A stretch of 64,000 nucleotides of DNA from contig JAFEMH010000982.1 of assembly GCA_022495995.1 (NCBI GenBank), positions 62,001-126,000 of the forward strand, written 5' to 3'. Below, piece by piece: positions 45,163 through 56,041 of this stretch. Under the pieces are notes generated by a model. It saw only the letters and a program-made list of their open reading frames with translations, was not told where the DNA came from and did no database searches. How positions within the stretch are numbered: the first letter of the stretch is position 1; every line of letters starts with the position of its first letter. The DNA comes from Adenophora triphylla var. japonica. Taxonomy: Eukaryota > Streptophyta > Magnoliopsida > Asterales > Campanulaceae. The position numbers were made by a program, and so were the translations under genes.

Positions 45163-46533
45163 TTATTCTACAAAAAGATATACATAAAATATGAACACAT
45201 ATAAGTAAACATATCATATGAGAAGTATAATGCATTTACATAAAAATGCTCCCACTAAATTATATACCTTCCAATGCAAATAAGCATAATATACATTTAA
45301 TGGGCTAAGATCCAACTTTAATTTAATTTCAAGTTTGCTATGGCAAACCGCTCAAAACTAAATTAATTAGGTAGAAACATCAATCATATCACATATATGA
45401 CTCTTAGATCTTTTATGAGATTTGTTCAAGACATCATATGTCTAAGCATATTTTAATCTCATCTTATGCCTTGGGTCCAAAACCATTTTGATAACCCAAT
45501 TAAGTTCATTCACTTTAAACGTATAGGAACCACCATTTCCTCATCTTGCTCGCATTCGAATAGAATCAAAGTACCTTGCTATGGCAAGCCCACACAAAAC
45601 TATCTGAATAGTCTCAAGTGTTTTAATCATGAATTGACATAAAGAACTTAAAAGTTAAATGAAGGTTCTTTAAAGTAGATTATAAGCACATCAGCAAAGA
45701 TAGTCATAACTGTGCACCAGGTAAGTTCCCAGGAAGATAGGTGAGCCACAAGGACTACTAAAGTACCAAATCTCTCATTCGACAGAACTTTCCTAGACAT
45801 GCACAATCAGAAATCAACTCTGATTTGCAACATAATCAACACTTTAACAATCAGTTTTCTTTTAAATTTTGCGTAATATGACTTGTTTCTCATAAACAAT
45901 CATAAACCAAAATCTTAATGTTTAAATCTAAACATTCAGGAAATTATAATACAATGTTTCAACTAAACATCTAAAATTCTAAACACGTAAGAACACATAA
46001 TTCATGCATTGCAACAATTAATAAAATCATATTTTAATTAACTACGCATGCATAAACAATGAATTAATCTAGCATAGCCCTATAAACTTAATTTCCAGAA
46101 ATTCATAGCATCCAGATTAACACATAAACATATCAGATTGTAAACACATTCACAGATTAGCAGGATTGTTCAACAAACTGATTCTGCCCAGATTGGGCTT
46201 GTTTTGTCGCGTGACAGAGACTCCCAGAGTCCTAATATGTCGCACGACCGAGAGAAGCCATCAGCCAAACTCTGTCGCGTGACACTGGCAAGCAGTGTCG
46301 CGTGACACCAGATTACCAGTTTTGCAGATTTGCAGAATTCAATCAATTCTAAATCACAGAGCAATTAAATCATGCAAACGACTTTTAACAGATTTAATTC
46401 AATATCAATAGAACATGATTTAGGCATATTGTTTCAAAAACAATCAATCTATCGAATACATAACAAGCAAAAGAATATATAAACGATTTATATTACTTTT
46501 CTAGCATGTTAATTCAAACTTAATGATACGAAC
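45163..46533 (-). other. Copia-3 leader
   Basis: AT-rich, non-coding. Four TGTCGCGTGACA-type motifs occur at 46205-46307 (46205, 46239 variant, 46273, 46296). Just upstream of the gag ATG is an acceptor-like ATATCTTTTTGTAG on the minus strand. Confidence 0.65.
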
Positions 46534-46548
46534 GGGGCTCTGATACCA
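46534..46548 (-). other. Copia-3 primer binding site (tRNA-iMet type)
   Basis: The minus strand reads TGGTATCAGAGCCCC, one base from the LTR end at 46550. Confidence 0.9.
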
Positions 46549-46549
46549 C

Positions 46550-47902
46550 TGTTGGTTTTATGGGTCCATGAGCAGCGGAATTAAGCATCTAATTAACACA
46601 AAATCCAAGAGCCTAGGATCCGTTCTATACAATTAACTTGAAACCTATGAGATAGAAATAGCCAACCTTGAACGCTTTCCGTTCTTGAGCTATCGAACGA
46701 TTTAATAATGTGATTTCGAATCACAAACTTCGTTCTTCAGATTGTTTGAACTCTAGGCCTTGATCGTTGAACGAGCGAAGACCCTCTTTCGGTATCCACA
46801 CCTTTGAATGAACCAAGAATGAATTTTTGAAGATTGCTAGATCCTTTAAACCTTGGAATAATATTGAGAATATTGTTGTGAATTTCTTTTCAGAATTTTG
46901 GCTAGCTTTTTAGGGTTAACAAACGTTCATATTTATACTACATTAGTATAGTATATGATTCCTAATCAAATTAGGAAATGATTCTATAAACCGTCTTAGT
47001 GTCTTGTTCTGTCGCACGATCACACGAAGCACATGGCCTTGTTGTGTCGCGCGATGTAACATGCCACATCAGGTTTTTCTCAATCATTCTTCCTCTGGTT
47101 TAATCAATTCATTCTAGTTGTGTGTGACCCAATATGATTATATTATGTTGGCAATGAGCTCGATCATATCGACTCTCATAAGACATAAGCGGACTCTAGC
47201 AAGCCAATTATGTCTACCCAAATAATATAACGTAAGAGTTCACGTTTCCAATGGTACACTTCCATTTCTCCATTTGTCTCACGATGTTATATTGAACACA
47301 AGTCATGGTCCTCGTCAACTTGTCTTTGCTCAATGCTTTCTCGATTCCGAGTATAATGATAATCCAATCGCATTGGGGTATGGCCATACACTTTCATCAT
47401 TATCACTCATCGAAGGGCCCAAGCAAAACATCTCTCTTTCGAGGGATAAATTCCATCTTGACTTATCATCCTTCCCATCATGAATCCGATCATGCCAAAG
47501 ATAGCCTTTATAAATATCGTATTAAGATATCGTTTGACTAAAATCAAACATGACTTTCATCATATGTAAGGTCATGATAATCTCAGGTCTAGGGACTAAA
47601 TGAAGTGACCTTATGAGATTTAATTATGACATTTGACCATGACATAAATCTCATACGGGTCAAGTCCAGTCACTTGTTCTCTAACAAGTACCCATAAATT
47701 TAATGTGCATCTCTATGCATATAATCATCATATGATTATCCATTAACATTTATACTAATTATTCTCTTAATAATTAGGGACGGAGATTATTATAAACAAA
47801 TATGCAAAACATATAATAATCAAATAATAAACTTCTCATATAATAATAAATAATGTCAACACATAAGTCTATCAACTATAGGACTAGGGCATAACACTAA
47901 CA
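46550..47902 (-). repeat. Copia-3 5' LTR (1353 bp)
   Basis: The plus strand runs from TGTTGGTTTTATGG to CATAACACTAACA. It is complete, and it shows what the interrupted left LTR lacks. Confidence 0.9.
46931..47053 (-). promoter_or_regulatory. Copia-3 LTR promoter: TATA box and two CpG motifs
   Basis: TAGTATAAAT on the minus strand (46940-46931). About 70-110 bp upstream in transcription sense lie TGTCGCACGA (plus 47010) and TGTCGCGCGA (plus 47044). Confidence 0.6.
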
Positions 47903-48009
47903 GCTCTCACGCATCCAACTCCATCACGAGTTGAGAATTTAAATCGTTGGTGAGGGAGGGAGGTGACCAACCCAAGGTTGCCTTGACTCGGAATGCCTAT
48001 GGTTGCATG

Positions 48010-48525
48010 TTAGTCATTTGCCAGATCCATGACCACGAATGTTAATGTGGCCTCCGCTCGGAAGGGATGTTCTCCCACTTCTAGCAATAAGTCAATTTTC
48101 TCCATAGCGCTGATTTTGTGGTTGGTGAAGTCTTCTAGTCTTCCAGAGTATGGATATAGCTTGCTATCCTTCATATTCATCTTCTGGAAGGTAGAGTAAT
48201 ACAGAATATCTCGAGAGGTCCTCGAGTCTATGAGGAGTCTCTCGGATTCACAGTTGTCAATCCTCCCTTTGATCACCAAGTGTTGTTCGCGAGCCACGCG
48301 ACTTTCGGCTAGTTCATTAGGGGAGAAGCTGATGACTTGCTCTTCCTTATAAATCCAGGCGGGGATGTTATAGACCTCACTTAGCTCGTGTATCTGGTCT
48401 TTCAATTTTTTGTTGGAAACAGTCTCCTTTCTTATAACATGGAGCTTGGCCCCAGGAGGTCTGTTTTCCATTTCATCATCTTTATTATCATCATCCTTTC
48501 TTTTTCGCTTGTTATCATTTCTCAT
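48010..48525 (-). pseudogene. pol: Tat-E protease region
   Basis: After an Arg/Lys/Asp-rich linker the sequence reads NELAESRVAREQHLVIKGRI, then ERLLIDSRTSRDILYYSTF, LEDFTNHKISAM and EATLTFVVMDLAND. This follows the Tat aspartic protease layout (RVLIDxGSSADILxYxTF), with the active-site LIDxG changed to LIDSR. The frame then stops near the Copia-3 junction. Clear homologue, not active. Confidence 0.8.
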
Positions 48526-49740
48526 AACTTAGTGATCAAGCTTTCCCTCCTCTACCCATCTTTGTATCATTATTTTGAGGGAGATGCAATTCTCTGTGTC
48601 ATGTCCGCGGTCCTTGTGGAAGGCACAATACTTGGAGCTGTCACGGGTGTATTTTGTTCTTTCATCAAGTGGCCGGGGATTTGGTAGATTTACCAACTAA
48701 ATTATCTCTATGATAGGTTTGGTGAGGGGGTAAAAACTTCGACTTTTTCAGTAGCCTGAGTTCTATTCTTTCCCTTGTAACCACTTCCATTCGAAGCATG
48801 GTTTTCGCCAGCTGCCTCTACTTCTGGTTTCTCAGACCTCTTTTTACTTTTCTCTTCTGCCATAGATATGGCGTAAGCCACATTGTACAGATCGGATTTT
48901 GACTTAGACTCTCTGGCAGAAAGTTTATAGATTAATTGCGCGGATCTTAGTTCTGAGTTAAAGCAAACAATCACCTCCCGGTCCGTTAGGCTCTCCTCTA
49001 CTTGGTCAGCCATAACTCTGAATCGATTGTAATAACTCTCAGAGTCATTTCATTTTCCCTTGCTTAATGTTAGCAAAATATGTCAGTCTTTTCTTTCTCT
49101 TTCCTGCTGTTGCAAATTGGTCCAGGAACCTCATTGCCATGATTTTCCAGCTATTGATGCTTCCCTTCTTTTGTTCACCTAACCAGGATAAAGCTGTTCC
49201 GGAGAAGGTACTCGCAAAAGCTTTTAAGAGAATATCATCTGTCTTGGTGAAGAGGGCCATAATGGATTCAAAACTTTGCACATGGTCCCGTGCGACTGTG
49301 ATTCCCGCATATTTTTCAAAACTTGGGATTTTAAGAGCAGGATTGAGAGTTAGATCATTAATCCGCTGGGAGAAAGGATAAGTGACACTGGTATCATCAT
49401 CCACTTCCTTCATCCCCATTTCCATTTCATCTAGTCTCTTTTTCAATAGGAGAATATCTCTTGCATCGATCCCCGAACTAAAATGAGAACTACGGTGGGT
49501 CATTTCTTTATTTCTGTGCCCATTCACTCTACTGTGTTTCACATGTTCCTGGTGATTGTCCCCATGTCCAGATGGTGCTCTGTCCCTTCTAGGTGCCATT
49601 TCTGTATGGGGAGGAGTCCTGTGACGAGGAGGGCTCCAATGATGAGTAGGGCTCCTATGCCGATGAGAGCTCCTATACCGAGGATAGGGGGTATGACGAA
49701 GAGGGGATTTTTGCCTTGCCTAACTAAGCCTTGATCTCAG
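48526..49740 (-). pseudogene. gag: Tat-E gag
   Basis: Pieces in transcription order: an Arg/His/Ser-rich stretch (RSSHRHRSPTHHWSPPRHR) running into MAPRRDRAPSGHG at 49599; the gag core YPFSQRINDLTLNPALKIPS, FASTFSGTALSWL and WKIMAMRFLDQF (to about 49045); EESLTDREVIVCFNSELR (about 48990); and the zinc knuckle CAFHKDRGHDTENC with SLKIMIQRWVEEGKL (about 48640-48545). Stops occur near 49045, 48705 and 48535. The knuckle spacing equals that of Tat-A. Confidence 0.82.
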
Positions 49741-49780
49741 GTCAGCAGAATTAACATCCTGGTCCCTCTGATGGTTTAGA

Positions 49781-51323
49781 TGATTTCTCAAATCCTAATT
49801 GTTTCTTGTGTTTCCATGTCCAGAAGCATTATTATGAGGAAGGACATCTTGGGAGTTTTGCTTGGATCTACCAGCAATGCCATGATGAGGGGGATGTTGG
49901 CTAGGAGGAAGAGTTTTTCTATTCCCCCGACTACCACGCATGTTAAGATGACTCTCCCTCCAAGGGAATTTCGAGTACTCGTAGGCCTCATGAATTCAGC
50001 CAGGGAGTGTTAAGGATCCAATTGTAGCAAGTCATTTTGTGTTTCATAAATGCGTTCCAGAGTTTCCATATTTTGATGCAGATGAGTTTTATGATCAATC
50101 TGTTGGGGGAAGCTCCAGTTCTTCCTGGGCGGCTTTCCTCCCTGTCTGGCTGCCAGCAAGTCTCCCTCGGCGCCGACGATGAGGAGGGTTTGGCAGCACT
50201 CCCTCGGTTACTGGTTGTCCCCTAGAACGCAGATTCATTCCTAGGGGTGGCAGCCCATCAATCAATGGTAGAGGAGGAGGCAGTTCCCCATTGGCAAGAG
50301 TAAAAGCAATCCTAGTGTTTTCATGAGTCTCCTCCACATGAATATTATTCGGATCAGGAGTAATACTAGCAGTATGTACGTCTTTCATTAGGATTATGAG
50401 AGTGGAGCATAATTTTTCAAGCTATTCAACGGATGATACTAATCGTTTCCCGTCAATGTGACCAAACTGATGATGCCAAAAATGTTCGGATCAGCCCAAA
50501 TACAGCGGCAGGTTGTATCCTGTATGATTTCTCAAATCCTAATTGTTTCGTGTGTTTCCATGTCCAGGAGCCTTATTACGAGAAAGGACATCTTAGGAGT
50601 TTTGCTTGGATCTACCAACAATGCCATGATGAGGGGAAATTTGGCAAGGAGGAAGATTTTTTCTATTCCCCCGACTACCACACATGTCAAGATGACTCTC
50701 CCCTCCAAGGGAATTTCCGGTACTCGTAGGCCTCATGAATTCAGCCAAGGAGTGTTAAGGATCCAATTGTAGCAAGGCATTTTGTGTTTCATAAATGCGT
50801 TGCAGAGTTTTCATCTGTTGATGCAGACGAGTTTTACGATCAATCTGTTGGGGGGAAGCTCCAGTTCCCCCCTGGGCGGCTTTCCTCACCGTCTGGCTGT
50901 CAGCAGGTCTCCCTCGGCACTGATGACGAGGAGGCTTTGGCAGCGCTCCCTCGATTACTGGCTATCCCCTAGAACGCAGATTCATTCCTAGGGGCGGCAG
51001 TCCATCAATCAATGGTGGAGGAGGAGGCAGTTCCCCATTGGCAAGAGGAAAATCAGTCCTAGTGTTGCCATGAGTCTCCTCCACATGAATATTATCCGGA
51101 TCAGGAGTAATACTAGCAGTATGTACGTCTTTCATTAGGATTATGAGAGTGGAGCATAAATTTTCAAGCTATTCAACGGATGATACGAATCGTTTCACGG
51201 CAATGTAACCAAACTGATGATCCCAAAAACGTTCGGATCAGCTCAAATACAGCGGCAGGTTGTATCCTGTATGATTTCTCAAATCCTAATTGTTTCGTGT
51301 GCTTCCATGTCCAGGAGCCTTAT
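49781..51323 (-). repeat. Tandem duplication of about 745 bp in the Tat-E gag N-terminal or leader region
   Basis: TGATTTCTCAAATCCTAATT recurs at 49781, 50525 and 51272, with the whole interval similar between copies (units of 744 and 747 bp). The third copy is cut after 52 bp by LTR-X. Minus-strand frames such as MKDVHTASITPDPNN (50388) and NLRSRGQPVTEG recur in the second copy. Confidence 0.85.
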
Positions 51324-53472
51324 TGTAATGCCCCGAAAATTTTCACTTGCATTTCCTGGGTTGTTACGAAAACAAAACCTATTTACTGCCCTTTTTTTTC
51401 TTTAAGATAAATGTTTGTAATAAAAATCCATTTTGAAAGTTACATAATAATACATCACATTAAAATTTACATTTTAAATAAAACTGAATAATGCGAGTGA
51501 GTCAGAGCATCTACACCTTCTTGATCTCTAACTTTTACAAGACCCAAGAGAGAACACAAATCCTTTTCCATACAAACTCCCCTCTAGAGACTTTATCATT
51601 ACTCCATCTACTCCAATCTGACCCGAATCTTTTCATTCTTTACCATTGCAACCTGAAAGAATAAGGGTGAGCAGTAATGCCCAATAAAGGACTCTTTATC
51701 ACCACAAGCGGTGACAGAGGAGGAGACTCATTCAAAATTTCTATGTACAAGTGACTAATATTTGAATCGAAATGATAGTCAATAACAATAAGGCAAATTT
51801 TCGGGATGCCATAACAATGCAATCAAGCCGGCCCACTGGCCACACATACATACGCCATCGACTGCAACACATGCATTCGAAGGACTCAAACTTCAAAGTA
51901 TCACTGCAGATGATACTTTGCTCTTTGAGCCGTAAAACAAAACAACAACCGGTGTTGGATCCTCTATTTGTCGAGGATATCAAAGTTTAAAGTTCATTGT
52001 ATATGGCCAATAAACAAAACGATAGTCAAGATTCCAAATCAAATCTCTAGTGCCAAGTAAAAAGACACAAGAGTCCAAAACTGAGAACAATGATATCTAA
52101 CGATCACATAGTTCATTAGAGAATCCAAAGTCAAAGTGTTATTGAAAACAATTCAATAACTAAAGAAGGACGTGAGAAGTCACAAAGCTGAGTTTATTCA
52201 CAATTGGCAATGAATCTAGGCTTAGCGGGTGTCAAGGGAAACAAGCCAAGCAACGAAACGGAACAAGAACAAACGGTACAATAAAGGAGAAGAGACAAGA
52301 TCCCTTACCTCAAACGCTTATTCAATCCAAATTCTTACACTCTTCAACCTCACTAATCAAGCACTATGGTCAAACAATCACCAAGAACATTCATCTAGTC
52401 ACAATCAATATATAAAAGGAAAAGTTAACAACATCACAAAGTTATTCAATTTAACACTTTATTACACATACAAACACCAGAGTAACAAGACAGGGAATCT
52501 GGAAATACTCACTACATATTTAACTTATGAAACCAAACCCAATTAAAAGATCTTCGAAAAATACTCAATTTAGACACTTGTATCATCAAATTCCGAGTTC
52601 ATATGAATTACCTATGAGTTTTCTAAGTTTCAATTAACTTTAGCAGTAAAGTATTACATGCTGTAACTAAAATAGAATTTCTGGAAAATTTGATAACTTG
52701 TTTTCCTCTAAAACCATGATATTCAAAAAGTTTTCGAAAAGATATCCAATCTAGGCTCAAGAATCGTTCAATTCGGGTAATAAATGTTTTAGTTATGAAT
52801 ATTTTAACTTGATCAAGTCTCAAGACTAATTAACAAAAAACTGTTCTTCAGACATGAATTTTTTTGAGTATATAAGTGAATAATCGTATGCTATAAATAA
52901 AACCATTGGAAAGAGTTCAGAAAAGTGGTCAGACTATACTCAAAAATCACCCAAATTTGTTTCAAAACGAACAAGTTATAACTAATCAAAGTTCAACCAA
53001 GTTTATAAACTACACAGGGACTGTTTCAGAATTACTCAAAATAAAAGGGCCAAATTGAGATTTTCTGAATTTGGTTTCTTCAACCTCTGATTATGTAATG
53101 TTGAATAACAATCAAACAACAATTCTTTTAATCCATTGAAAATATTCTAAATCAACTATTGGATCAGAACACAGCCTAGTACGTGAAATTAAAGTCCTAA
53201 TTATTCTAACTAAGTTGAACTACCCTTAAACCCATTTCAAGATAATACCAAATTTTTGACATACCCAAATACCATATACACTATATAACTTCAACAGAGA
53301 ACTATCCAATTGATTAGTAGGAATTCATGTAGAAGAAAACTTACAGTTGTTTTGATTCTCTTTCTCAGCTTCCTTCATGAAATTTTCTTCCGCCATTGAA
53401 GTTAGATAATTTCTCTCTCTCTCTCTCTCTCTCACTCAGCATATATATCCAGCTGAAGAAGAAGAACATTAG
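51324..53472 (-). repeat. LTR-X: probable LTR sequence of another Ty3/gypsy family, truncated
   Basis: The left edge TGTAATGCCCCGAAAA interrupts the Tat-E duplicate inside CCTTATTACGAG. The minus strand therefore ends CGGGGCATTACA, an end seen in many plant chromovirus-type LTRs. AT-rich with no domain. The right edge is cut by Tat-D at 53473. I did not find a second copy or a target duplication, so the identity as an LTR is tentative. Confidence 0.45.
53345..53450 (-). promoter_or_regulatory. Promoter-like block with a mini first exon on LTR-X
   Basis: Minus strand: GGATATATAT (53450-53441), a (GA)n leader, then ATG at 53396 opening MAEENFMKEAEKENQNN and a donor-like GTAAGT (53344-53339). 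An acceptor-like TTATTCTTTCAG lies near 51650. This could be LTR-encoded transcription, or a displaced host first exon. Confidence 0.35.
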
Positions 53473-53576
53473 TGTTTTGGTCAAATTTCAACAAGTGTCT
53501 TTAATGATAAGAAAAATGACTAAAGTGATATGAATCAGGGTACAATGATTATCAAGTTGAATAGAAATGAACACAA
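53473..53576 (-). repeat. Tat-D LTR remnant (104 bp)
   Basis: It matches 53992-54095 with about one difference, then diverges into the gag remnant at 53577. Confidence 0.85.
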
Positions 53577-53948
53577 CTTGGTTGCTCGATTGGAATGGAT
53601 GTCACGATTGTACTTTCTGCTGGCAAGGTATTGGACATAGGGATATCTCCGAAATGACTTGGTCCTGTACCTGCACCAAACAAAGATCTGGGAAGTAAAG
53701 GTGAAAATGGAGTAGATGCTTGAGTATCAACTTGCTTCCCTTTACGCAGGCTATCAATGGCATTGAATATCATGGCGTTCGTATGCTCTGACCATCCAAC
53801 CGATCATTCACTTTCCTCAACATATCGGCCATGTTGGACAATATCTCCAAATTGACAGCTTTCGCATTCAAAGATGGATTGCTTTGAATGCCGGAAGCAG
53901 GAAGCGACCGACTCCTCTCACCTTGGCTGCCGGACGGCGGATTAGCCA
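53577..53948 (-). pseudogene. gag: Tat-D gag N-terminus
   Basis: MANPPSGSQGERSRSLPASG at 53948, then LEILSNMADMLRKVNDRLDG, a frameshift near 53770, then NAIDSLRKGKQVDTQ and a Pro/Ser-rich part cut at the LTR remnant. The ATG lies 22 bases after the primer site. It resembles the N-terminal part of Tat gag by position and composition only. Confidence 0.55.
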
Positions 53949-53970
53949 TTTCTACGCAAATAATTAAAGT

Positions 53971-53990
53971 TTCCCACAGACGGCGCCAAA
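53971..53990 (-). other. Tat-D primer binding site
   Basis: The minus strand reads TTTGGCGCCGTCTGTGGGAA directly after the LTR end. It is a different primer type from Tat-A/B/C. The tRNA is not assigned. Confidence 0.7.
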
Positions 53991-53991
53991 T

Positions 53992-54548
53992 TGTTTTGGT
54001 CAAATTTCAACAAGTGTCTTTGATGATAAGAAAAATGACTAAAGTGATATGAATCAGGGTACAATGATTATCAAGTTGAATAGAAATGAACACAAGGATT
54101 TTTACGAGGAAAGCCCTAGAACAACTTGTTCGCCGGCATAAAACCTCGGGAGGTTTTGAAACCTTCCTTGACCAAAAGTTTACTAAAGATTGAGAGAATT
54201 ACAGAGCTATGAGCGTACAGAAGGGAGCTTAAGCTAGTGAAAGACGTGTGCAATACAAGTGTTTTATCCCTTTTATACCTCTTTACAACGACTAAATTAC
54301 AAAGAAGATAATGGGCCTAGAATCTCGGGAGAAAGGTTGATCTGGTTGAGATATCTTCGCCAGTTTGTTGATGGAGAAAACGTCGTTGAATTGGTCTTCA
54401 TTTACTTTGACACGTTCCCTGAAAAATAGGGTTAACGTAACAAAAGCTCAACCTGCAGATGATCAAGATGTAATAGAACAACTCAAGTTGTTAGTACCAA
54501 GTTGTTAGATGCAAGTTGTAAACAAGTTGAAAAACGCAGGGCCCAACA
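53992..54548 (-). repeat. Tat-D LTR, complete (557 bp)
   Basis: The minus strand starts TGTTGGGCCCTGCG and ends GACCAAAACA. A TATA box GGTATAAAAG lies at plus 54271-54280. No repeated CpG motif is seen upstream of it, unlike the other families here. Confidence 0.78.
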
Positions 54549-54563
54549 ACTGCCCCCAAACTT
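54549..54563 (-). other. Tat-D polypurine tract
   Basis: The minus strand reads AAGTTTGGGGGCAGT immediately before the LTR. Confidence 0.8.
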
Positions 54564-54731
54564 TTTGAATTTAAAATGACGAATATAAAGAGACAAAAAA
54601 TTTAAAAAGTTTGTCAAAAATAGATGAAAGGGACGACAGTTTTAAATGCAAAAGGACACGATGGGACGGTTTAAGTAATTTTCCAAAGCAAAAGTCATGA
54701 TGGTTTTGACTCCCAACCGCTGCCAACTTCT

Positions 54732-54746
54732 CTTTTAATAAATAAG
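54732..54746 (+). promoter_or_regulatory. TATA-like box upstream of the antisense ORF in Tat-D
   Basis: TTTTAATAAATAAG, about 170 bp before the ATG at 54914, on the strand opposite to the element. Confidence 0.4.
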
Positions 54747-54913
54747 ACTCCTTCCCAACTCTCCCTTTCATAGAATCAAAAGGGTTGCTTTCAAAGAGAT
54801 TTTCGAGAGGAAGAACCAAGGAAGGAGATCGGAGAAAGAATCAAGTAGGAACCTCCGGTGAGTTTTTCATTTTCTTTCCAATTTCCTCTCTGATTTCTTG
54901 CTTAAGTTGTAAA

Positions 54914-55491
54914 ATGGGGAGGAAGAAGGTGGCGAGTATAATCGAGAGCGATGAGGGTTTGCCTGAGGGTTTCTTAACCCAAAATATGTTGAAAAATCCG
55001 GACAAGGAAAAATGTCTGATTCCTGCGGCCAACTTAGAAATCATTAAGAGAAACCACGCAATGTCATATGATACTGAGTTTTTCACCCATCCCGACTTAA
55101 CCTCTGAATGCTATTCTCCCGATTGGGTGTGCTTTCCCGAATATCCCTTTGTCATTGGCCTAAAATTTCCCTTCCCAACTTTAATTACTAGGTTTTTTGC
55201 TTCTTCAAAACTTAACTATGCCCAAATCATGCCACAAGATTGGAGATGCCTTCAAACCCTAGTTAGGTTAAGTGCGGAAACAGAGTTGGAAGTTGGTTTA
55301 GAGGAGTTTGCTTACACAACCGAGTTTAGGGGATTTGGCCTTGGTTTTAGGGTTAGGTCTGGTGGAGAGCCTTTTTTGAATGATAACAGTGATCCTGCTG
55401 ATAGAGGGTGAAAGAATAAATTCTTCTTTGCAAGGAGAAACACCCTGGTGTCAGAGGAGGGTGCCAATTCCAAGTGGAGGTCTCAAGGTAG
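54914..55491 (+). pseudogene. Antisense extra ORF of Tat-D, Transposase_28-like
   Basis: Starts MGRKKVASIIESDEG at 54914; the frame is open further upstream, but this Met follows a plausible leader. It reads YPFVIGLKFPFPTLITRFF, then KLNYAQIMPQDWRCLQTLVR and TTEFRGFGLGFRV, which matches the layout of the Transposase_28 (gypsy-type transposon) family known from extra ORFs of plant Tat elements. The TGA at 55409-55411 is followed in the same frame by KNKFFFARRNTLVSEEG. Family members usually have Trp before that FFF block, so this looks like TGG changed to TGA. The coding part is then cut by Tat-C at 55492. Function is unknown even in intact copies. Confidence 0.65.
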
Positions 55492-55751
55492 TTGTAAGTA
55501 CGCCAATCCAATTCGCAACCTTTTCGATGCATTTTAATATAATAAAACTGCATTAAGGGGCGTTTTGGTAAATTCCCGGCCTATCCCGAGACTTCCGGAA
55601 ACGTTCCATGAGTTTCCCGCCAAGGAAGTACCTTTTGGTACATCATTCATGCCAAAGGACCCCTTGGGAATAAAACCTGTTGGACCTTTTGGGTATTTTC
55701 CCGGAATGTTCCAGAAACTGGTTTTTGGCGCCAAAAGCGGTTGAGCCACCT

Positions 55752-55836
55752 TGTGTCACGCGACAGCTTGAGGCATGGAAAGTGGACGCGTAAGGTCGTG
55801 CGACATACTAAGGCAGCCAACTGCAGCCTATAAATA
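55752..55836 (+). promoter_or_regulatory. Tat-C LTR promoter: two CpG motifs and TATA box
   Basis: TGTGTCACGCGACA (55752-55765) and GTCGTGCGACAT (55795-55806), then CTATAAATA (55828-55836). It is the clearest example of the layout shared by most LTR families in this window. Confidence 0.7.
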
Positions 55837-56041
55837 AGACCCTCCCCCTCATTGAGATGGATCCCAATTCCAGCCTACTGTTACTCTGCCAAAATAGCAT
55901 TGTGACGAACATCCCAAACACCAAACCTCTCTCTCTCCTACCTTTCCAACCCCCTAATCCCTCTCATCCAAACCCAATTCTCTACCCACACCAATTGGAA
56001 CCCTTGGATCAGAGCTGTGAGATCTACAACGAAGAACTGAA

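Larger units (their letters stand above)
40740..47902 (-). mobile_element. Copia-3: inactive Ty1/copia element related to Copia-1
   Basis: On the minus strand: 5' LTR 47902-46550, primer site, leader, gag-pol, polypurine tract, and a 3' LTR of which only 689 bp remain (41428-40740). The rest of that LTR lies beyond Tat-B, which inserted at the point matching 47214. The protein and LTR ends resemble Copia-1 (both have CCCTAGGCCTATAG near the start). Large deletions and a catalytic change make it dead. The two LTR pieces differ by roughly 2 percent by eye. Confidence 0.9.
47903..51323 (-). mobile_element. Tat-E: Ty3/gypsy Tat-lineage gag-protease remnant
   Basis: Minus-strand gag and protease in the right order. 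The remainder of pol is cut off by Copia-3 at 47902 and the leader side by LTR-X at 51324. This makes it the oldest visible layer. No LTR of its own is visible. Confidence 0.8.
53473..55492 (-). mobile_element. Tat-D: rearranged Ty3/gypsy Tat-lineage element, internal-LTR-internal
   Basis: On the minus strand the LTR 54548-53992 is preceded by a polypurine tract and 3' internal sequence (55492-54549) and followed by a primer site and gag start (53971-53577). A 104-bp copy of the LTR end (53576-53473) closes the left side. One LTR serving two internal regions is expected from unequal LTR recombination between tandem copies, followed by a deletion. Tat-C interrupts it at 55492. Confidence 0.72.

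Noticed and set aside
53345..53396. Host gene first exon
   Set aside because: Promoter, ATG and donor are attractive, but no further exon with a recognisable protein follows, and the block sits in LTR-like sequence. Kept only as a finding.
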